A stretch of DNA of 64,000 nt from Sphagnum compactum. Lineage: Eukaryota > Bryophyta > Sphagnopsida > Sphagnales. The first letter of the stretch is position 1. Each line of letters opens with the position of its first letter. The notes beneath the pieces are model-generated. The model saw only the letters and a program-made list of their open reading frames with translations. It ran no database searches and was not told the DNA's origin. Where the stretch lies: assembly GCA_965153455.1 (NCBI GenBank), contig OZ234499.1:11900271-11964270 (forward strand). The letters are read 5' to 3'. Of the stretch, positions 59,365-64,000 are shown in pieces. The position numbers and the translations under genes are program-made.

Positions 59365-60694
59365 CTAAAGCTTGCTACTCCAGTGAATTAGCGCAGGTCC
59401 CATTTTGAACACCATGCCTGACATGGATCTTCTTTTGTCTAGATCCCTACCCCAATCCAAATTTGTGTAGGTGATCAATTCTATCATACCTACATGAGGA
59501 TCAAATACTCTATAACATGTTCCTTTGATGTATTGTAAAATCCTTTTTGCAATTGTGAAATGAGTTTGTTGTGGTGCTCCAAGATACCAGCTCATAAAAC
59601 TCATAGCAAAGGATATGTATGGCCTTGAAAGGGCCAAGAAAATCAAGCTTCCTACCACACTTTTGTACATGAGCTAATCAACAAACTTTTTTCTCATGTT
59701 CAATTGTAGTTGTAATCCTTCCTCCAGCGAGGTTGAAACAGGGTTTCTATTCTCCATTCCAAACCTTTGCAACAGCTTGTTGGCATTTTTGTTTTACAAC
59801 CAAAAAAAGTTTGTTGAAAGGTAAACGAATTCAAGTCCAATGTATTGTTGCATGGTTCCAAGGCTGGACACTTTGAATTTAATAGAAAGTTGAATCTCAA
59901 GGTCTTTTATTTTTTCAACATGACTTCCTATAATCATTAAATCATCAATGTGAAGGATGATGATAATACATTTATCTCCCATAATCATGTGATACAAGTT
60001 GTGGTCAGCATTGTTTCTAATTAGACCTTGCTGTTAAAAAAACCTATCAATCTTTTAATACCATGCACGTGAAGCTTGTTTAAGTCCATAGATGGGCGAA
60101 ATTCTTTAAGGTGTACCAAAATCTTGTCACAATGTCACCCTCTTTTGTCTTTTTTACCTAGTCCTTTTTAGCATGTAAAGACACATTTATGGATGATTAT
60201 GATGGAATCTAAAATTTTAATGGTTTAAAATATAGTCCTTTTGAAACTTTTGACAACTTTTGACTCATTATTTTTTATGGGGATCAAAATATAGAGTAAA
60301 AAAGGACTGCAATAAAGACTAGGCCCTGTGGTACACCTTAAAGGATTTTCATCAAGATGGTTTTTTGAAGTCCACAAACTAACTTCTCCTTGCTTAGAAC
60401 CACAAATCCAAGAAATTGTTGCATGTAGACATCTTCAATTAATTTTCCATTTAAGAAGGTCGTCTTCACACCAAGGTGGCGAATGATCCATTTCCTCTAA
60501 GTAGCCAATGCTACTATAGCCCTGATTGTCACCCATTTGACTATGGGGGCAAATGTTTCCTCAAAATCAATCCCTTTCCTTTGCTCACATCCACGCGCAA
60601 CCAAACATGCCTTGAATCTATACTTTTGGTCTCCTTTCACTTGTTTGATTTTAAATACCCATTTTGTTGTGATGGGTATTTTTCCTTTTAGCAA
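59365..60694 (-). pseudogene. Copia reverse transcriptase region, broken
   Basis: From the right: GTKWVFKIK-like ITTKWVFKIKQVKGD, GIDFEETFAPIVKW, VYMQQFLGF, then a 240-bp insertion, YGLKQASRAWY followed directly by a stop, HIDDLMIIGS (the catalytic YVDD box, with H for Y and I for V), and VVGSLIFLALSRPYISFA. Several stops and frame changes interrupt it. Confidence 0.92.
60104..60343. mobile_element. 240-bp inverted-repeat element inside the reverse transcriptase
   Basis: Ends ctttaaggtgtacca and tggtacaccttaaag are a perfect 15-bp terminal inverted repeat, and the element interrupts an otherwise recognisable copia sequence. It is AT-rich and noncoding. A TTAA at each edge could be part of the repeat or a target duplication. 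Confidence 0.8.
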
Positions 60695-61293
60695 CTTGTT
60701 AGATCCTAAATGTTATTTTCCACAATGGAGTTGTACTCTTGTTGCATTGCTTCTATCCATCTAGGATGTTGGATGATTTCAAAATAGTCTTGTGGTTCAA
60801 ATGTTTTTGTGAAAAACACATAATCATGACTCCAATTAGGAGCATCCTTCAGCCTCTATGAAGTTCGTTTCATGAAACCTTTCGTTGGTCGAATTGCTTC
60901 TTCTGGATGCTACACTACATCATGTTCAGAATGATGATTTTAATTATTGGAATGATCATCATCATTGGCAGGTCTCTCATTTCCATGGAGTGATGGTTCA
61001 TCTATTGTTGGTTTATCATCGTGGATCATTGATTTCGAATTGACATTAATTGATCCTTGATCCCCATGGCTTGCCTTTGGATTGTATAGAGCAAGCAAAA
61101 TGGTAATATTGTTATCAAACTTCAATGCTTGTTTCCATGGTAGCACAGATAAACCAATTATCCCTTCATAAAAAACCACATCCTTGCTATTCAACACCTT
61201 CTTTTCCTTTGGGTCAAAACATCTATATGCTTTGGATCGGTCGTCATAACCCACCATCGTGCATTCGATAGATTTGGCTTCAAGTTTGCTCCT

Positions 61294-62108
61294 CTATGAT
61301 TGGGAGACATGAACATAAGCCAAGCTGCCAAACACCCTCAAATGGCTAAAATTAGGTGCCTTGCAATTGTATACATGTTCTGGCGATAGTCCACCATTTG
61401 AACGAGTGGGGCTCCTATTTGTTAAGTATGTGGTTGTATTAACAGCCTCTGTCCACAAATAGGCCAAACAGTCTAATTCCATTGCCACGTTTTTTGTTTG
61501 TTCCAAGATTGTCCTATTTTTCCGTTCTGTTATGCCATTTTGGTGTGGTGTCTTAGTAGTCGTCAATTGTTTCCTTATGCCATTCTGCTCACAAAAAGAG
61601 TTGAATAAGTTAGACAAAAATTCTCGACCTTGATGAGTTCTTAACATTTTGATTTTGTTCTCTCCATCCTCAATCATACTTTTGAGTTTTTGAATTTCTC
61701 AAAGGTGCCGTTTTTTACCTTCATGAAGAAGGTCCAGGATTTTCTACTGAAATCATCAATAAAAACCACAATGTATTTGGACCCTTCAAAAGATGTCTCT
61801 GGAAATGGGCCGCATAGGTCAAAATGAATTAATTCATTATTCCTTGTTGACCCAGTTGAACTTTCCTTTGGAATTTTTGCCTTATGTTACTTGCCCATCA
61901 TGCAACCTCCACAAACATGCGTGGTCACTGTAAGTCTCAAGATCCCAACAACTCTTCCTAGCTTTGACATTGTGTGTAGTCCCTGGAAATTCAGGTGTCT
62001 AAATCGTCGGTGCCAGAGATTGACTATTGACCTTTCCTCAAACATCATTAACGAAGGAACTTCTTGTTGGTTTGAATGAATTTGTTGTTGAAAGTTTGTA
62101 TAATCCAT
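61294..62108 (-). pseudogene. Copia integrase region
   Basis: The zinc-binding part LWHRRFRHLNFQGL...CGGCMMGK is followed by HFDLCGP and VVFIDDFSRKSW, with the first catalytic Asp present. LRTHQGREFLS has His where the second catalytic Asp belongs. NGITERKNRTI holds the catalytic Glu. Frames are broken around 61690-61870. Confidence 0.92.
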
Positions 62109-62440
62109 TTGTTTGGTCTTGATATTCTTTCGCTAACACCTTGGTTGGGTCTCGTGCATTCAAAACCCAACATTTTTTTGCACCAAACAGAATGTAACAA
62201 CCCTTATCTGTTATGGAGCCTATAGATAATAAGTTCTTGGTCACTCCCGAGACCAAGAGCACATCTTCAACTTGCTTAATTCTTGAGTCATGGTTGAACA
62301 AGATGCTACTTTTTTCAGTGATTGAGTGGCATTATCTTCCAGCTGATTTTATTATGGAAGGTCTTGTTATTCTCAACAAGTCCAATCACATGCCTAGAAG
62401 CTCTTGAATCCAAGTACCAATTTGAATCAAAGCATTCTGA
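62109..62440 (-). pseudogene. Copia protease region
   Basis: WYLDSRASRHV is the aspartic-protease active site, normally LDSGASxH. The Gly next to the catalytic Asp is Arg here, which should abolish activity. It continues to LLVSGVTKNLLSIG, the usual protease-to-integrase linker. Confidence 0.88.
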
Positions 62441-62533
62441 TTTCAACATCATGAGAGATGAATTATAATTGGCTTAATATTTCAACTCATCATGTGCTTG
62501 AATGTAATTTATGTGTCCAAAGCTGTCACCTTC

Positions 62534-63393
62534 TTAAACTATGTCTTTTTGGTTGATCGTGGAGTCCACAATCATTACCGCAACTTCAAACATCTTTGGC
62601 AACTTTTCTTGATCAATTTTAGAAATCTCAATTTTCTGAAACTCATCTCCCATGGCGTTGATAAGAGATCTCTCTTCACCATTTTGTTCTTGTCGTGAAA
62701 TGTATGGACACTCTTTTGCCCAATGTCCCAATTCACGACAATGGTTGCAATGCCCTAATTATCTTCGTGATGGGAAGCCACGCTCTTTGGATTGAATACT
62801 GTTGACTTTGGTTTCGATTGTTGTGCCCCGACATGTTCATGGAATTGAACGCATTAGTTCCTCCCTTTCCAAAATTCTCTTCATCTTGTCTACAAAATGA
62901 TTTTTCGCCTTTGAAATTTATGGTGCCGCTTCTAAAATTTCTTGTTTTGCCTCTGAAATTTCCAATTCCACCTTTGAAATTTTTGGTTCCACTTTTGAAA
63001 TTTCCAATCCTCACCAACAAAACTTCATTTTCACTAGGCCTCCAAACCATACCTCCTTCCTTTGTTCCTTTAACATGAATTTTCTCATCAATTTCTCAAG
63101 ACCCGGTAGTTCATCTTCAACAATTATCAACTAGATGAATGATTCATAACTTTGTGAAAAAACTTTCATGACAACATGAACCACTTTAGTTTCGTCGATA
63201 ATTTTTCCAGCCGAAGCAAGATTAGTTGTTGTTTCCATAACTGCATGCATGAAGTGGTTCACCCAAATCCCTTCCTCCATTCTCATGGAGTGAAGTTTGT
63301 TTGTGAGATACAACCTTGACTTTCCCAATGTTGTAATTGCTTGCTCTTTCAAGCTTGTTCGCCTCAAACATGGAAAATTGACTTTCACTCATG
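62534..63393 (-). pseudogene. Copia gag region
   Basis: A start ATG lies at 63393 (MSESQFSMFEANKLE), with a frame change before KLHSMRMEEG and QSYESFI, typical copia gag. The CX2CX4HX4C zinc knuckle CNHCRELGHWAKEC is at about 62709-62750, after an in-frame stop. A low-complexity stretch of repeated GNF/KNF units lies at about 62880-63010. Confidence 0.9.
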
Positions 63394-63552
63394 ATTCTGA
63401 AACAAGTGATTGTTTATGTAGCTTACTATCAATCTATCATTAATAGACTTCTATATAACAAAACAAAATCTCCTTTGTAGCACTCCATTAATTAAGCATT
63501 AGCAAAATGAACACTTTCTTTTGAAAAAAACTTAAGACTCAAGCATGTAGTC

Positions 63553-63564
63553 GCTTTGATACCA
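63553..63564 (-). other. Primer binding site of the copia element
   Basis: The minus strand reads TGGTATCAAAGC directly next to the 5' LTR, one base from the TGGTATCAGAGC complementary to initiator-Met tRNA used by copia elements. Confidence 0.92.
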
Positions 63565-63883
63565 TGTAGAAAATGCAAAGCTTTATTATCTTCAAAGCAC
63601 TTACATGAACAACAACAGCATGCAATGGAATCCTTCCTATATATATATGTCCGTAATGATCTTGCACATAGCAGTGGTAATGGTCGGCAGTGATGGTTGG
63701 TGGTAATTAACTAGAAGAAAAAAAACTAACTACTACTATTAACTAATACTTGAACTTATCTAACTTTTCATGTAACAACTACTACCTTCTCAGTTTTTAA
63801 AGAGTCACATGTCCCCATAACTCACAAAAAGTCAAATAAGAAATATGCTAAAATGATCATGATTGTTAAATAATTCTCTTACA
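63565..63883 (-). mobile_element. 5' LTR of the copia element
   Basis: 319 bp, begins TGTAG and ends TTACA on the plus strand, followed by the aaaag target duplication at 63884-63888. It is uninterrupted, unlike the 3' LTR. Confidence 0.93.
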
Positions 63884-63888
63884 AAAAG
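63884..63888. repeat. Target-site duplication of the copia element (right)
   Basis: aaaag, identical to 56029-56033. Confidence 0.85.
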
Positions 63889-64000
63889 TGAGTGAGAGAA
63901 GAAGAATGTAGACCTAGCCAATGCTGATCCATGTTTTTGAGACTTTGGTTAGAAGTGGATATATGCCACTTATAAAACATGTGCATCAGGTACGTAGAAG

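Larger units (their letters stand above)
56034..63883 (-). mobile_element. Ty1/copia LTR retrotransposon (degenerate), whole element
   Basis: Bounded by LTRs starting TGTAG and a shared aaaag target duplication. Without the 2.4-kb insert it is about 5.4 kb, normal for copia. Domain order on the minus strand is gag, protease, integrase, reverse transcriptase, RNase H, which defines Ty1/copia. The LTRs differ at many positions (for example a tagtg present only in the left LTR), so the insertion is old. Frameshifts, stops and lost catalytic residues show it cannot be autonomous. Confidence 0.95.

Noticed and set aside
1-64000. CRISPR arrays, bacterial operons, tRNA or rRNA genes
   Set aside because: None seen; spliced genes and retrotransposons show this is plant nuclear DNA, and no cloverleaf or rRNA signature was recognised by eye.

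Overview
This is nuclear DNA from a land plant with a large, repeat-rich genome. The evidence is GT-AG introns up to 1.9 kb, gene islands separated by AT-rich DNA, decayed LTR retrotransposons, and plant-specific gene families (sterol C5-desaturase, PCC13-62-type desiccation protein, ORANGE, a plant RhoGAP). The sequence alone does not fix the species; a gymnosperm or fern-like genome fits best (inference).

Layout. 1-30 kb: mostly AT-rich DNA with no confident gene. It holds several tandem repeats, a 0.9 kb minisatellite (20.28-21.19 kb), copies of two dispersed repeat families, a set of exon-like islands on the minus strand (12.2-14.1 kb) and a decayed gene or element at 21.7-24.2 kb that resembles Crypton/DUF3504 proteins. 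30.5-34.0 kb: intact three-exon delta7-sterol-C5-desaturase gene (STE1/DWF7 type, + strand). 36.6-40.7 kb: multi-exon Enhancer-of-polycomb-like gene (minus strand) with conserved splice sites but a nonsense codon and two frameshifts, so probably an unprocessed pseudogene. 41.4-42.1 kb: GA/CT-rich segment between this gene and the next, possibly a shared divergent promoter. 43.28-48.09 kb: eight-exon plant RhoGAP gene (+ strand) containing a 19-nt microexon. 49.2-50.1 kb: Ty3/gypsy pol fragment next to an unidentified terminal exon and a duplicated copy of the RhoGAP 3' flank. 51.66-54.03 kb: PCC13-62-type desiccation protein (minus strand) with an unusual 217-residue Lys/Glu/His tail. 56.03-63.88 kb: one Ty1/copia element (minus strand) with LTRs, 5-bp target duplication, primer binding site and polypurine tract. 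Its 3' LTR is split by a 2.4 kb insert that carries two tandem copies of an ORANGE exon, and its reverse transcriptase is interrupted by a 240-bp inverted-repeat element.

The genes do not form a pathway: sterol synthesis, Rho GTPase control, chromatin (NuA4-type) and desiccation are separate functions that happen to be neighbours. The most distinctive features are the chimeric desiccation protein, the microexon, the degenerate chromatin gene and the captured ORANGE exons.
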